Source of the DNA: Colius striatus | Lineage: Eukaryota > Chordata > Aves > Coliiformes > Coliidae | Reading direction: 5' to 3' | Assembly (NCBI RefSeq): GCF_028858725.1 | Contig: NC_084767.1 | Coordinates: forward strand, 4,701,501 to 4,765,500 | Length of the DNA: 64,000 nucleotides | Part shown: one piece after another, positions 13,603 to 26,700 of the stretch | How positions within the stretch are numbered: position 1 is the stretch's first letter | Layout of the letters: each line of letters opens with the position of its first letter | Program-made: the position numbers and the translations under genes | The notes under the pieces: generated by a model | Databases searched by the model: none | What the model was told of the DNA's origin: nothing | The model's input: the letters and a program-made list of their open reading frames with translations, nothing else

Positions 13603-15696
13603 CCTGCTGTCAGAGATAATTTACACTTATTCCAGCCCATTACATCACTGACACTTAATGCTTTCATCTATTAGCTCTATTTATAGTCCATGATAACAAA
13701 ACCCAGGATTCAGAGGCACATTTTCAAGCACAGGTGCTGGAGAGAAGCAGCTCAGCCCTAGACCTCCAGTGTACCTGTGAGCAGCTGCCTTCCACATAAG
13801 GCTCCCCATGTATGTGAAGGCTGTGTCTGTAAGCACAGCTTCTGCACCACTGCACTGGGCACCATGCTTGGGAGTTGGCTTGGCTTAAGGTAGCCTTCCT
13901 CCCCTGGAGAGAGCCCAAGGATGAGCATGGAGAACCTCTTGCTGACATTGAAGGCCACTCTTACCAAGTAGTCCAGACAGTAGTGCTAATATCAGGGGAG
14001 TTTGCTGGTGTTTGGAACTTCACAAATGCTGCCAAACTGACTTTTGTGCCTGTTCATCATTGTACCTTTCACAAGCTTTGTCCTAGCGACTGCTGGAAGC
14101 TGCAGCCTGTGAAAAGAACGGAGTAAGTGTCCTGAGACCCTGGCAAAAGTTGCTGCCTGGTCCCTTAGCTCCAGCCAGACCACATATTTGAGCAGAAAGA
14201 CAGTAGAGACGTAAAGCTAAGACCATGCTGGGGGGACTGGGAGAGGTCCATGAGGATTAGAGTATCAGCATGGGTCTGAAAAGCATGGGCAGAGATGGGA
14301 GTCGGAGGGGCAGAAGGCCAAGGCTGGGATGGTTTGGCAGATCTCTGCAGATGGGTTTTGCACAGAGACTACATGTTCTCCACTGCAGACAGATTAAGGC
14401 TCGTTCAGCTCCCCCCACTCCAACATCTGTGGTATTTTGCAAGAGCAAAGGACAAAATGACAAGCTCATGGTGGCTCCTACGGTCGCTCAGAGAGGGCCA
14501 AGGAAGAGCAACCACTCACAACATTTCTTCATGAGTATCTCTCTTTCTACACTCAGAGCTGAAATCAGGAGCTGCTTTGCCAGGTATATTATGCAATGGG
14601 GCTGCCAGCAGAGACTGCCTCACCATCTCCATTTTCCCAGCTCTGGAAGAAGAGGTAGCCACTAATTTATTTGTTTCTGCTTCAGGATGAGGAGATGAGC
14701 TTGGAAAGAGGGGTACAAACTGACCCTGTACATTGTGGTATACGTAGAGGCAGACAATTTACGTCTGATGCAGTGGAGCAGTTCCAAACACGTTTTCATA
14801 TCCTGCCTTTCATGTCTTCAGCAGTAGGGGAAAAAAAATGTTTTCTTTACATTTCTAGCTGGAAAAACAATTATGAATGTTGATTGCATTGACCAGGAGG
14901 TGGAACAGGAGTTGGCCAGGAAGGGTTTCGCTTTGCTCGTAAACAGGAAGACTCAACCTTTCCCACCATCCTCCGTGTTTGGGAGATGAAGGTGTGGTGA
15001 GGATTTCAAGGAGCTGGAAAATGAGACTTTAGTGGGAAAACCAGCATAATGAAGACATGAAAAAAGACAACATCAGAGCAAAGGCCTCAGCACTGTCACT
15101 CTCCAAGAGCAAACTGTGCTCCCTTCCTCCTTGTGGGGAAAAGCCATGTGAAGGGTGCAATCACCTCATCTGCACTTTGGAAGTTCTCCAGGATTTTCCT
15201 GCAACCAACAGCCTCCACTGAGAAGTGTGGAAGCACCAAACACTCCCTCTTCTCTCTAAATTGCAGAGATCACACAGGCAGAAGTCTATCCAGGGAAGAA
15301 ACTCTTCTTCTTTGCTCAGGTACATCAAATTACCACCCTGAAGCGCAATGTCCTCCTCAGATCTTGGTGTGTGGGGTCTGGCTTGTTAAATGCTGAGCAA
15401 TTCTTCTTTTGTAGAAACATTACTTTTATGGTTAAAACAGTGACTTGGGTTTTCCTGATTGCAAACCCAGACCTTCATCCCTCTGCTGAATGCACCACCA
15501 TGCAAGACTCTTGGAGAATGTGAACTCTGCCATGACATTCTCTGAAAGTACCAGAGTTAGGTCTGTTTAATAATTTTCACCTGTTTTATATACTGCAAAA
15601 TACTGTGCATTTATGTAGCCTGCCACATCATTTACCTGCCCACAATTTCAACTCAATTTTTGCCTGAAACCACTGAGCACCTTAAACATCTTCTTA
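13602..15696. other. Intergenic DNA, no gene recognised
   Basis: Two overlapping frames (131 codons at 14270-14665, plus; 83 codons at 13875-14126, plus) are the longest here. They match no family I know and are treated as chance. No repeat was recognised until the CR1 copy at 15697. Confidence 0.6.
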
Positions 15697-16063
15697 AGAG
15701 GAGATTGAGGGGGGATCTTATTAATAGTTACAAATATCTAAAGGGTGGGTGTCAGGAGGCTGGGGCAGCACTTTTTTCTGTGATATCTAACAACAGGACA
15801 AGGGGTGATGGGATGAAGCTGGAACACAAAAAGTTCCATTTAAACATAAGAAAGAATTATTTCAGTGTTTCAGTGAGGGAGCCCTGGCACAGGCTGCCCA
15901 GGGAGGGTGTGGAGGCTCCTTCCTTGGAGGTCTTCAAGACCCGCCTGGACACGTTCCTATGTGACTTGATCTAGGTGACTCTGCTTCTGCAGGGAGATTG
16001 GACTAGATGATCTCTAAAGGTCCCTTCCAACCCCTACCATTCTATGATTCTATGATTCTATGA
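15697..16063 (+). mobile_element. CR1 LINE fragment, 3' end (best preserved)
   Basis: This is the longest well-preserved CR1 tail in the window. It starts with GAGATTGAGGGGGGATCTTA, runs through ACAAATATCTAAAGGGTGGG and GGCACAGGCTGCCCAGGG, and ends in three copies of the ATTCTATG-type octamer at 16038-16063. One frame stays open for 104 codons (15660-15974) because the copy is fairly young. It contains the familiar [17 protein letters not shown] string and should not be called a host gene. Its 3' end is almost identical to the copy at 49268-49380, suggesting the same subfamily. Confidence 0.95.
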
Positions 16064-19000
16064 AATTATTTCACTCAAAAATTGGATGGGAGGGTTTTTC
16101 CCTTTATTTTCCTGTAACAACTAGCTTTATTCCAATCTGGAGGCTGTTTTGTCTGTCTGTTTTTCTCAGCACAAGATCAGTTCCAGAGCTGCTGTCTGTT
16201 CAGGGGGCAGAAGGCCAGGGCCAACTCACCATGCTGGGAGTACAGTGGCAGATGGCTGTGTCTACTGGGCACGTGGCACTCATCAATCAAAGGTGCTGTC
16301 ATGGTTTCGTCCGAACACAAGGACATGGTGCAGGCTGGACACTTCAAGTGTCTGTGTAATGAGTGGAAATACATATATCAAATATGAGGTCTGGTTACAT
16401 AAAAACAGGGCAAAGTTGCAGGTTTGATTCACCTCTTCTGTTGCATTTCAAGGTACTTATCCTTGTCTCTTCCTAGGGCTTGGGAAGATAACACCAAGCA
16501 AGTCATTTCCCTTCATTATTTTAATCTGGAAAAGGGGAAACCGTGATATTAGTTTCTCATTGAGGGTGTTGTGAAAAATAAATGCTGGCTGCAGAAAGCT
16601 GCAGAATCCTGAGCTGGCAGTGGCAAGGTAGACCATGTGTTATTATTTTATGTTGGATAACAAAGTGATTTCCCAAGGGTCTTTAAGATAACATTGCCTT
16701 TACTGAGCGTTAATTGACTTTTCTGTAAGGCACCCAATTTATCCTCATGTTCCTTAATTAAAACCATAGCTGTATAGCTCAAATGTTCTTGGGACAAGGC
16801 AAGTATTTTAGGAATTAAGTTTCCATTGTGTTCTTTTTGCCAAAGTGGTATCTATTTCCCTTTCCATCCTCCACCCCACTGCCTGTAGTAACCCAAAGCT
16901 TGGAGGATGTTCTGGAGCACGCAACATAGAGATAGTATCCAACTCCAGAAGTCTCATGCAAAGGGCTGTTTATACAGTTGGCAGCTAAGGACATGCCCTC
17001 ATTTGTAACTTTTGAGCAAGTGTAGATGACTCCAAGTCCTGGGACTCCTTTCTGAATAGGGAACAAAAGCATTCTGACATCAAAGGGAGCTGCCCGCCTG
17101 CAACCTGAAGGGTTGAGCAACTGAGGCTCATTGTGTGCTTCTTGGGAGCCCCTGTCACACACTCTTTTCATTTTATGGGATTTTTTAACTCCCTTCCTGC
17201 TGTTTTGCATTTTCTTTTCTTGGGAAGCTCTGCAAAGAGACTAGTGCCAGCAATATCTTCCTTAGCTCTATATAGGGCTTGGTTGCTCCCCAGTGTTGCT
17301 GTGGGGAAAAAAATGCAAAGTCCCTGCCTGCAGTGTGGGTTTTCCTTGGTGCAGGCTGTGCTCAGTGCTGAGACTCCCTCCTGCCCTAGAGTTTAGCACC
17401 AGCAATAACTGGTGAGAAGCTGCCCTGTGCCCACCCAAAATCTCTATTCTTGGTTTCTATTCCTTTTTATCGAGGCACAGCAAATTGCTCAGCATTTTTA
17501 CTTTACCCCTTCATCATTCAAAATCTTGCCGTGACACCAGTGTATCAGCAGCTTGAGGAACAGCCTGGAGAGCAAAAAATATGCACCATAAGACAACTGA
17601 GGCAGCCATATAGTGTTCTGTCAATAAAAGTGCCCTTTGTCTGAGGTATTCCCATCAGTCAACTGCTGTGCATTTCTTCAGAACTCTGAATATTGCTTCA
17701 GCACCAGCTACAACGAATACATGGGTTGTGTTAGGTGGGTAAATAGATGGACCTGCTTTCACTCTGAAGGTAAAGCAGGAATTGGCCTCAGGACAATTTG
17801 CTTCAGACACAGCATTGTTCCTCACAGCCAAAAAATTTGCTCAATGCAGGTCTTGGCAAGGTTGCTTTGTCTGTATGGTTAGTTACCCCTTTATCAGCTT
17901 TTTGACACAGCTAGTCTTTGACAAAACACACCCTAAATGTGATAAAAATACTGAAAAGTGAAGAGTTTGAATCTTGCCCAGGGTACACTTCACCCACCTC
18001 CTTTGTCCATGGGTAACAGCAGAATATCCTCCTCTCCCAAGCCTCCATCCCTGGGCACACTGATCCTCCCTTCCACATCTCTCAGATTTTCTCACATCAT
18101 TTTCTTTCTCAACTATTTAGATTGCAAAATCTTTGGACAAGGACTACCTTTCATGATGTGTGACACCTATCACAGGCAAGGTCTGTGGGTGTTATGAAAG
18201 TGCAAACAAAACAACAATAAGGGTAGCTCTCAGGCATAGGAAGAGAGGAGGAGTTTCATGAGTCACTCCACGTTGAGAGCTGCACAATGTTGCTGGGGGT
18301 ATGGGCCACAAACCTGTGCCATCTTCCTAGCAGACACCTGTGGTGAGTCCTATAAAGGGAGGAGAAAGCTCATGTTACTGCTCATGGGTGAGAGTGTGAA
18401 AACATTCTGCAGTATTTAGTGTGCTGTGCTCTGCTTGTTGCTTTCCCACTGTCCTGTATGCAGCCTAGTCCTGGAGATGTTGGGACTGGGTGGGGAACTG
18501 CAGGTATGAGAGGTGAGGAGAAACCCATGATTTCAATATTAAGGACCTTTGTCTCCTTCTTTCCATTTCCTCCTCCAGCCCCTACAGAGAAAACAAAAAG
18601 AAAGGTGATTTGGGGAAGAAAATCAGGAGACAGAAGGATAGAAGCTAGTACACAGAACAAGGGAGGTTTTGGACCATGAGGACACAACTGGACGTGGCTT
18701 TGGCTTTTTTGCTTCTCTGCCCAGCTGACTGATACAGCCCCTGACTGCCAAGCCTCCAGTAAGGGACTGAGATCTCCTTGACTGTCCAGGTCTCTTTGAC
18801 AGAGCCATGGGATTAAACAAGACAAGGTATGATTTCTAGGCTCTGTCTCCACGTTGAGGGAACTTTGGGCTTACCTTGAGACAGGAGCTGGTGGAGGGAC
18901 AACCTCCAAGATGCTGAAGGACAAGGCAGGGACTGAGAGGAAGAACTGAGCCTGAGAAGGCAGAAGCAAGAAATGGAGCCTTACAGTGGAAAAAAATACT

Positions 19001-22000
19001 TTGTCTTCAGGAAGAGCTATGTATGTGTGGAGAATATGTTATTTGGAGAAGACAAATGCAAAGCAGCCAGGACGCAGCCACCTCGGGACACAAACATGGA
19101 GCACACTGGATTATCTGGGGCTAAGTCCTCAACTGGGATGCAAAGTGACATTGTCTGAGGTACACCTGGTGTAGAAACCCAGTCCAGGGGATGCAAAAAA
19201 CTTTCATGTGGCTTTGGTGCTAGCTCAATAATCAGCAAAAAGCAGGGCTTTTGATTTTAAAATTGCCATTTTCTGTATTGCTTAATGTCAATGTGTTTTT
19301 CAACCATTAAAATACAGGATTGATAAAAGTACCTGTGTTCCTTTTTCACTTAACAACTCCAGCATAAGCTAAGCCTTGTCTGTCTGGAGGAATTTATTTA
19401 TTCTTCCAAGCCCTCTATTCAAAACATGTGGTTTTTTTCCTGGGCCCATTACATGAAGGGATTTGTGAGTTGACATTGCCATCTGTGGCTTGGCCCCAAA
19501 CCCCTGTGTGCCATCCCATAGCCAACAGCAGACACAGATGATTTCTTCCTCCTTCTTTTTCACTGCAGCCAAACCATATGAGGCTCTGGTTTTCCCTGAG
19601 AGCATTCCAAACCATCAGAGCCCCTGCCAGAGCATTAGTGAAACCAGCCAGGAATCAGCTCACAGTCTCAGCTCCTGCCCTACAAACGTCTCCCTTGCAG
19701 AAAATCCCTCAAAAGCAGCAGGTCAGTTTGTGACTGCCATGCCCTTGGTGTATATGTGGGCTCAAGTTATTCATGTCAGCCCACTCAAATCCAGGTGATT
19801 ATTCAGGAACTATTCAGAGAACAAATGCATTTTCATTAAATCCACTCGTCCAAACTCAGGAGTCAAATAAATCGGTCTTGGATGGTTAGAAATGAGATTA
19901 CCATCTGAAGGCTTTTCCGTGACATGCATGATAATAGATAGGAGTCAGTAAGGGCTTGCCTCTCCATGAAGTTTCTGGAACTAGCAGTCTACTTCCAAAG
20001 CTTTTTTCTAAATTCTAGACAGAAACAATTCATTGTTTCAGCTAAAACTTTCAGGGGAGACTCATGAGGCCATAAAGTGCACGACGGGGTAATTTAACTG
20101 GAGTTTACGGTTAATCCACGCTTCATCAGTAGCTGGGGGAAGAACTAATAAGGGATTTCAGACTGGAAACACTCTGCAGGTATTTGGAGGCTCGGTGTCA
20201 AAGCCATCTCAGTGGTCTAATTCACTTACTGCTCCTCTCTGGGTTGTTTTTTAGACACACGGGCTCATGTTGTAGTCTAATCCCTCAGCCTTCAATTTTG
20301 CTTCTGTCCCAGAAATAAAAAGGTACATGATTTAAGAGTGTGAGACAGAGTGTACTCAAAAGGGACTTGATCTTGCCTGGAGAGTCAGACATATATGCAA
20401 AACTTTAAGGATTCACTGTGAAATCCCTTCTAATAAGGTTTCCTACTAAGTCTATCAAAACCAGCAGGAGTTTTTCCATTGACACTAATGGGCTCTGGAA
20501 AATGCCCTGTAACACAGCAGGGAGCTTTTATCTACCAAAATTAGCTCTCCTAAAGCAAATACTATGCTCTTTCTTGGAGATTAGATATGTGAGCAATCTA
20601 GGTGGCCCTTAATTCATGGTGCTCACACTTCCCTTGCTCCACTGAGAGCACACGGGTTTTGCTGCAGGGAAAAGGCTGCAGGAGGGACCAGGCTCAGGTG
20701 GCTTAGTTAGGGGCTGATGCCACATGGAAAATAGCCAGCAGAAGGATGCTGCCTGATCTCTTTCTACTTATCATTGCTTCTTCACTTTGACGGAACCCAT
20801 TAGCTGTGCACAGACAAAGCCAAAGCGTTTTATGGCAGGCTGATGTGCAATTGGGAAAGTGAGAGCTGGAAAGAGCTGGTGACTCCTGATGTAGGGCTGT
20901 GAGTGCAGTGCCAGGGCCATGAGAAATAGCATCAGGCTGAATTCAGGGCTGGGGGGGCACTGACAAAGGGTAGGGAAGTCTGTGCATGCCCTGACATGGG
21001 TTGGTTTGTATCACTGTAGCTATGATTCAGTCGTCTGCCACTTACTAATGTGAAAGCATCATTTCCACCAGCTTTAAGGAACATGAACAGCTTATGAAAC
21101 ACCCCTCCTTCCTACTTCCCCAGGAATAAACACCAACCGTCACATAACTTCTGTTGTTCTTTTGTACCTTCTAGTGGATGAGCTAATTTAAGAGGTCAAG
21201 TTGAACAGAGTAACTGTATACACCTTCCCTGAGACATGGACATCACTCTAGGAGCCAGACATTCAAAACTATTTATAGACCCTGCCCAGGGAGAGGAGAG
21301 AGCAAGAGGCTTGTTTTAAAGGAAAACAGGCAGGGGCAATCAGAGATGTTTCAGAGAGCTCTGCTTCCTGCAAATTCCAGTCAACACCAGCATGATTATT
21401 TTAGTTGGAGCACTAAGAAAGGAGTTATCAAAGAGCAGGACTCCTTTTTAAGGCCTCTATCACACATCTATCCCAAAAACAGTGGGGAGGTGAAGCAGGG
21501 GGAAATACATCCTGATAATTTGTCTGCAAAGTACCTTAGATTGACACAAACTTCTCCCTAGAGCCTAATGTTCCCAGAGCTTGTACAGCTGCCAGGCTAT
21601 AAAATAATAAGGACATGCAAAGAGGAGCATTTTGGCTACTGGCATGAAAACAGACGGCACTGGTTAGCATCCCACTTCGTGTCAGAATGAAAGGCCCAAT
21701 CTGTATGAACTGAGGGAAAATGGGGCTCTCAGAAACTCTCCTGATAAGATAGTGGCATTCCCACTTTAGGAGACTTCCCTTGCTGCCAGACAGATGTAAA
21801 ATGCTTGTATAGGCCGTGCTCCATAAATGCTGCTGGGACTTGTAATCCCCATAACCAGCACTCTGTGCATTTGCAGCAGGTACGGCACCCCAGCACCAGT
21901 GATAGGCTGATGCAAACCCAGGAGGTGACAGCAGGAGCCTACCAATTGCCATCACAGGCAGTGACTGATGGAAGGACAGTCCACAAGGGAAGCTGCACAA

Positions 22001-22174
22001 CAAGGGTTTGAAAGAGCAGAGGAGAGATGGGAGTTACCAGAGGAGGGAAGGGGCTTCAGAGGGAACGTGGTGTTGAGCAGGAGGGAGGATCAATTGGGAA
22101 AAAGGGCTGTAAAGAACAATGGAGAAGTAGGGAAGGAGCAGAGCTGGGAGCAGATGACCCAAGTGCTCATTGGA
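16064..22174. other. Intergenic DNA with one possible conserved element
   Basis: No gene or transposon was recognised. The longest frame (156 codons, minus, 18382-18852) and others around 16815-17210 have no known domain. A stretch at about 19840-20160 is described separately as a possible conserved non-coding element. Confidence 0.55.
19840..20160. promoter_or_regulatory. Possible conserved non-coding element
   Basis: This AT-rich stretch keeps several CpG dinucleotides (in CCACTCGTCC, AAATCGGTC, TTCCGTGAC, GCACGACGGGG, TTACGGTTAATCCACGC) although CpG is rare elsewhere in the flanking DNA. It also has several TAAT/ATTA cores of the kind bound by homeodomain proteins. Retained CpGs in a non-coding, non-island setting can mark constraint. 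This is inference from composition only, with no alignment to support it. Confidence 0.25.
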
Positions 22175-22352
22175 AGGGTGGAAGAGTACTGGAATGGGCT
22201 GCTCAGGTGTGTTGTGGAGTCTCCTTCTCTGGACACATTCAAAACCCGCCTGGACGAGTTCCTGTGTGACCTACTCTAGGTGGTCCTGCTCTGGCAGGGA
22301 GGTTGGACTGAATGAGCTTTTGAGGTCACTTCCAACCCTTAAGATTCTGTGG
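22175..22352 (+). mobile_element. CR1 LINE fragment, 3' end
   Basis: A short 5'-truncated CR1 tail, with TACTGGAATGGGCTGCTCAG, GGAGTCTCCTTCTCTGGA, then CAGGGAGGTTGGACTGAATG and a decayed single terminal unit (AAGATTCTGTGG). It is more diverged than the copies at 15.7 and 49.3 kb. The open frame running into it (103 codons, ending with FKTRLDEFLCDLL) is CR1-derived and not a host gene. Confidence 0.9.
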
Positions 22353-23328
22353 AAAAAAACCCAGAGATCTTGAGGGAAGACAGAAGGAGAAACAAGGCAT
22401 CTAACCCTAGTCCCCTTAGATGCTCCTGCAACCAATAAGTATTTGACTGGGAATGGCTGCATCCAGATGATGTGAAATGCCGGCGGGCTGCACTTGTTGG
22501 CTGTGGTAAAGAGCAGCCTTGGGCTCCACTATGTTCACAGGGAGTGAAGGGAGGGTGTACACCCTGCTGTGCAGAGCTGTGGGGTGAAGGGCACTGCACT
22601 CCCTCGCAGGAAGACGCCAGGCAAGCCGCTAACTGCACGAAAGGAAACACGCCTTTTGCACAAACAAAGTCATTGGCATTCTGGACTTCAAAGCTCTACG
22701 CTACACCCGGCGCCGTGTGCTGCTGTATTCGTGGTGGCTGGGAGCCAGGTGAATGAAGAGGGGAAAAACTACATTATCTTGTTCTGCTGAAAACCTGTGT
22801 CAGTGCTGCAAAGACAGCACCTGAAAGGTTGGAGTCTGTCGAGAGGGGAAAGACTCAGAAAGGCGAGCTCCAGATGCATCAGCATGTCTTAGGGGTGTGA
22901 GTTCAGGTTAAAAGCTGACCTGTATGAAACTTTGTTTTCCACATCCCTTTTCAGAAAGTGATGCAGTCACCTAGCTGTGAGCACTTAGTGCAGCAAACTC
23001 CAAATACATTACAATTCTGAGCTGTGAGCTCCCAGACTGCTAATACATCTCAGAAAAGGGTAGCTCAAAGCCATTCTGCCGCTTCACTGCAGTGTTTAAA
23101 TCAACCAGTGAAGAAGCAAAGAGGCCCAAGCCAATGCTTTTTGCCATGGCCATGCAGTTTGCTACATGTGCTTTCACAGTGGGTTCCCAGCGCTCAGTCG
23201 ATGAGCAGCAACTTGTCAAGCTGCAGTGACTTGTCCATGTGCCCTGGGGATTTCAAATCATCAGTGTGGGCTGTGCATGTGGGAGCAATAGAAGATGTAA
23301 CTGTTCCCAGCTCTCTGTCCTGTTATAG
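22353..23328. other. Intergenic DNA containing a small CpG-enriched patch
   Basis: About 22480-22740 carries a cluster of CpGs (GCCGGCGGGC, AAGACGCCAGG, AAGCCGCTAACTGCACGAAAG, CTACGCTACACCCGGCGCCG, TATTCGTGG), well above the surrounding density but too short and weak for a classical CpG island. No promoter motif or gene could be attached to it. Confidence 0.45.
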
Positions 23329-23750
23329 GGCTACCAAGATGATCAGGGGACTGGAATGTCTTGCTTATGAGGAAAGGCTGCAAGAGCTGGGACTGTTCAG
23401 CCTGGAGAAGGGAAGACTGAGGGGAGACCTTATCACTGCTTAAAAATGCCTAAAGGACAGGTGTCAAGGGGATGGGGACAGTCTTTTTTCTGTAGTGCCT
23501 TGTGACAGGACATAAGCTGGAACACAGTAAGTTCCACTTGAACATGAGGAAAATCTTCTTTCCTGTTGAGGTGAAGGAGCCCTGGCCCAGGCTGCCCAGG
23601 GAGGGTCTGGAGGCTCCTTCTCTGGAGGTTTCCAACCCCACCTAGACATGGTTCCTGTGTGACCTGATGGAGGGGAACCTGCTTTAGCAGGATGTTGGGC
23701 AGGGTGATCTCCAGAGGTCCCTTCCAACCCCCACCATTCTGGGATTCTGT
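23329..23750 (+). mobile_element. CR1 LINE fragment, 3' end (longest)
   Basis: This is the longest CR1 copy in the window, beginning with CTACCAAGATGATCAGGGGA and GAGGAAAGGCTGCAAGAGCT. It passes through GGAACACAGTAAGTTCC and CCCAGGCTGCCCAGGGAGGG and ends at CCATTCTGGGATTCTG with a mutated tail repeat. In-frame stops and small deletions show that it is inactive. It lies about 1 kb downstream of the smaller copy at 22.2 kb in the same orientation, but both have their own 3' end, so they are separate insertions. Confidence 0.93.
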
Positions 23751-26700
23751 CCACTCCTGTTTGGTCTGGGGCTGCCAGAAGGACAACAAGCATCCTCTTT
23801 CAGCTGTGATCGTCACCTGGGCATTGTCTGCATCTTCATTATATCTGCTGGGGCAGCATGGGGCCAGCCCTGCACCCTCTTGTGCACTTACACCTTTATG
23901 AGCCCAGAGCCTTCAAACCTTGCTTGGATTTCAGCTTAAGCTGTTTGTAACCAATACTTAACCAATTGCTCTTACTCTCTGGTGTGAGCCAGGCTAAGAG
24001 GAATCTAGATGGACATTTGCAGAGGGTCTGTCTGTCTGCACTCTCCAAGGTATGTTTGTTTGAGGAGGATCAGTTGGTAGATGGGTACCAGCAGAGCACA
24101 GTGCTTCTGCCACTGCTGGCACAGGCACCTGCAGCATGAACCTCAGTCCTGGCTGTGGCAACCAGCTGGGGAAGCCACAAAACCACCTGAGCAATGATCT
24201 CAGCCTGTGTGCCAGTGTGCAGTCACCCCACCTTACCTCATGTCTGCTGCTCGCTGTGGTTGTTGGGTTCATCCTCATTTGGCCCCAGAAGGGCAGGAAC
24301 TGCTGGCTACAGAGACACAAACTGTGTTAAAATGACAGCTCCAGGGTGCTTTTTCTTGGTTTTTTCATCCCTCTGATAGCCAAAGAAGTGCTAAGCTCCT
24401 TGTTGTCTCTGAAATACCATCTCTCAAGGGACTTACATGGGAATTACATGCTGGCTATTCCTAATTATTTCTTTCTGGGCAACACTCTCTTCTCCTGTAA
24501 ATTAAAACTGATTAGTCTGAAGATTGTGCTTGTGGTAACTTAAATAAACACATGAAAGAGATAAGGTTAAACCTTGAACCCAAAATATCCTTCAGTGGTG
24601 TGGCTCCTTGAACAGGAGCGTGGGATGGGCACAGCCTGGCAGAGGGGATGTTGGGACCCCCTGTGCTTGCCCCACTCTGTGCACCATCCATCATCTCTCC
24701 AGCCACTGCCACTCAACATCCCTTGAGAGATCTGAGCTGGGAAGGCCCAAATGGCCCAGCCTCAAGTATAGCCAAGATGGAGAACTCCTCTGAGCAACTC
24801 CTGGTCAGTTTATCACCCCAGAGCCATGGGAAGTTTGAGTGGGGTTCAGGGTAGGTACAGGGGAGGCTCTGACTCACAGCTCTGCCGCTTGTAGCTGAGG
24901 AGGTTTGAACATCACCACGAGATGTTCACGCCTGCAGGTTCTCCAGAGGTGGTGGTAACTGCTTCATCAGCACAGCTAATGCTTCTGGAGCTCATGAGTC
25001 AGAGGTGTGAGTAAATGTGAAAACACACTGTCAGCAGAGCTCCTTTAATGGAAACACTCCTTCTTTTACACACTTAGGAGTCATAATTGTAATGAAATCT
25101 AAATGAGTAGAACACAGTATGAGCAAGAGCCAAGGAATTTATTTGCCCATGTGCTTGCTACCTCTCTTTCACACCTCTGTCTGTCTGCAGCTTTGGCCAT
25201 GTACAGATCTGTGTGGAGTGAATATAGATCATTTTCTTAACGGGAATATGGGCTTTTTTGCATGGCTGCATTTGCACTCCTTGCTTAGCAGACAAGGGAG
25301 AAAGGAAGAGCTTTGGGGGGGTCTTGCATGAAGAAGAGCAGATGAACAGTAATAATGGCTCAGTTCTCATCAGAGGAAAAAGTTGTATCAATCTTAGCTA
25401 AATATTCAAGCTTCTGTGTCCAAATTGGTTTACCTTTCCCCCAGTTCTTAGCTCTCCTCATGGAGGGGGAAGAAGATAATGCTCAGAGCAAAAAGCTATG
25501 CTGTCTATGCAATTAGCCTGCAGCTGCTGTGGCCCCATTGCAGTGGTCATTGTGTCATGCCAGCCTCCCCATTGCCCCTGCTCAAGAAGGAGGAGGGTAT
25601 TTATTTGCTCCGAGGACACATGTCTTTAATAGGTACTGGATTTTGGAGGCAGATTATTATGGGATCAAGGGAAAAACCCTGTGCAAAACAAAAGTGGATT
25701 GGGTACAAGAGGTGATGCAGAGAGCTTCAGAAATGCCCTTTCTGGAAAAATGCTGGCTGTGGTAGTCCCACTTTCTGCTGCATGTCTAAAACAAGGGTTC
25801 TTGCCTGTGTGACAAGCTTCCCTCCCCCATGGGTTGTGCTGAGCCCTGACACTTCATCAGCCACAGGCTCAGGAATGTCCCAGGGTTAAAAACCATCTCC
25901 AAAAGCATGTGTGGGCTCCTAATGCCCCCCTAAAAGAGGCTGTGTGCCTCTGGTGCTCCAGCTGGGCTTGAATTCATCTTTATGCCCCAATGCAAATCCC
26001 AACAGGAGAGACAGGAGAGGTCTTTGTTGGCTTCCAGAGTAAAGTTGCTCATGTTATAAAGTCCTCACACATGAAACTTCTCAAAAGCAAGAGCATGGAC
26101 TCTCCAAACTAAATCCAGCCTAACAGAAACCAGTCAAAAGTGTGAGCACATGGCAAAATATCTGCATCAGTATCTGGGTGTAGCTGGATTTAGGGATTAG
26201 CTGAGATCAGCTCCAGCACCTGACTCCAGGGCATCAGGGAGCTGTTTCTGTGAATGGTACCTGTGAGAACCATCTGGGAGTGACTCAGCCAGACAACTTC
26301 ACCATCCTTCAGCGATCACACCTCATTTCCCTACCCAGCTGTAATGCTGTGCTGCTTGCTGAAAGCAAAATTGGCCAGCTGAGGCGAATGGCAGCTGCAT
26401 TACCAGCTGCCAGCCCCTTGGTTTGCAACAACTAGACCAATTACTCTTGGGTTTTTACCCAAAACAAAGTATGGAAATGGCCCTGGGAGCACCTGTGCTA
26501 TCTCTATCTGAGGTTGTGGGAGAGCAGCACAGGCTGCAAAGTGCCACTTCCCAGCGTTGCTGAGTCTGTGCTGACAGTGAGATGAGAGACAGACCAGTGC
26601 TGAGGGTGCTGAAGCAGTAATTTATCTTGCTGCCCTGGAAGTCTTCCTTCAGGCCTTTTGTGGGTGTATGCCCAGCATTTCCTTTCAACAGCAGGCTGCC

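Noticed and set aside
15660..15974. 104-codon frame as a host gene
   Set aside because: Its translation is the usual 3' region of a CR1 LINE and the element's tail repeat follows at 16063.
13677..21278. Several perfect MEF2-type sites (13677, 21269) as a regulatory cluster
   Set aside because: Their number is about what a degenerate 10-mer gives by chance in 64 kb, and they are kilobases apart.
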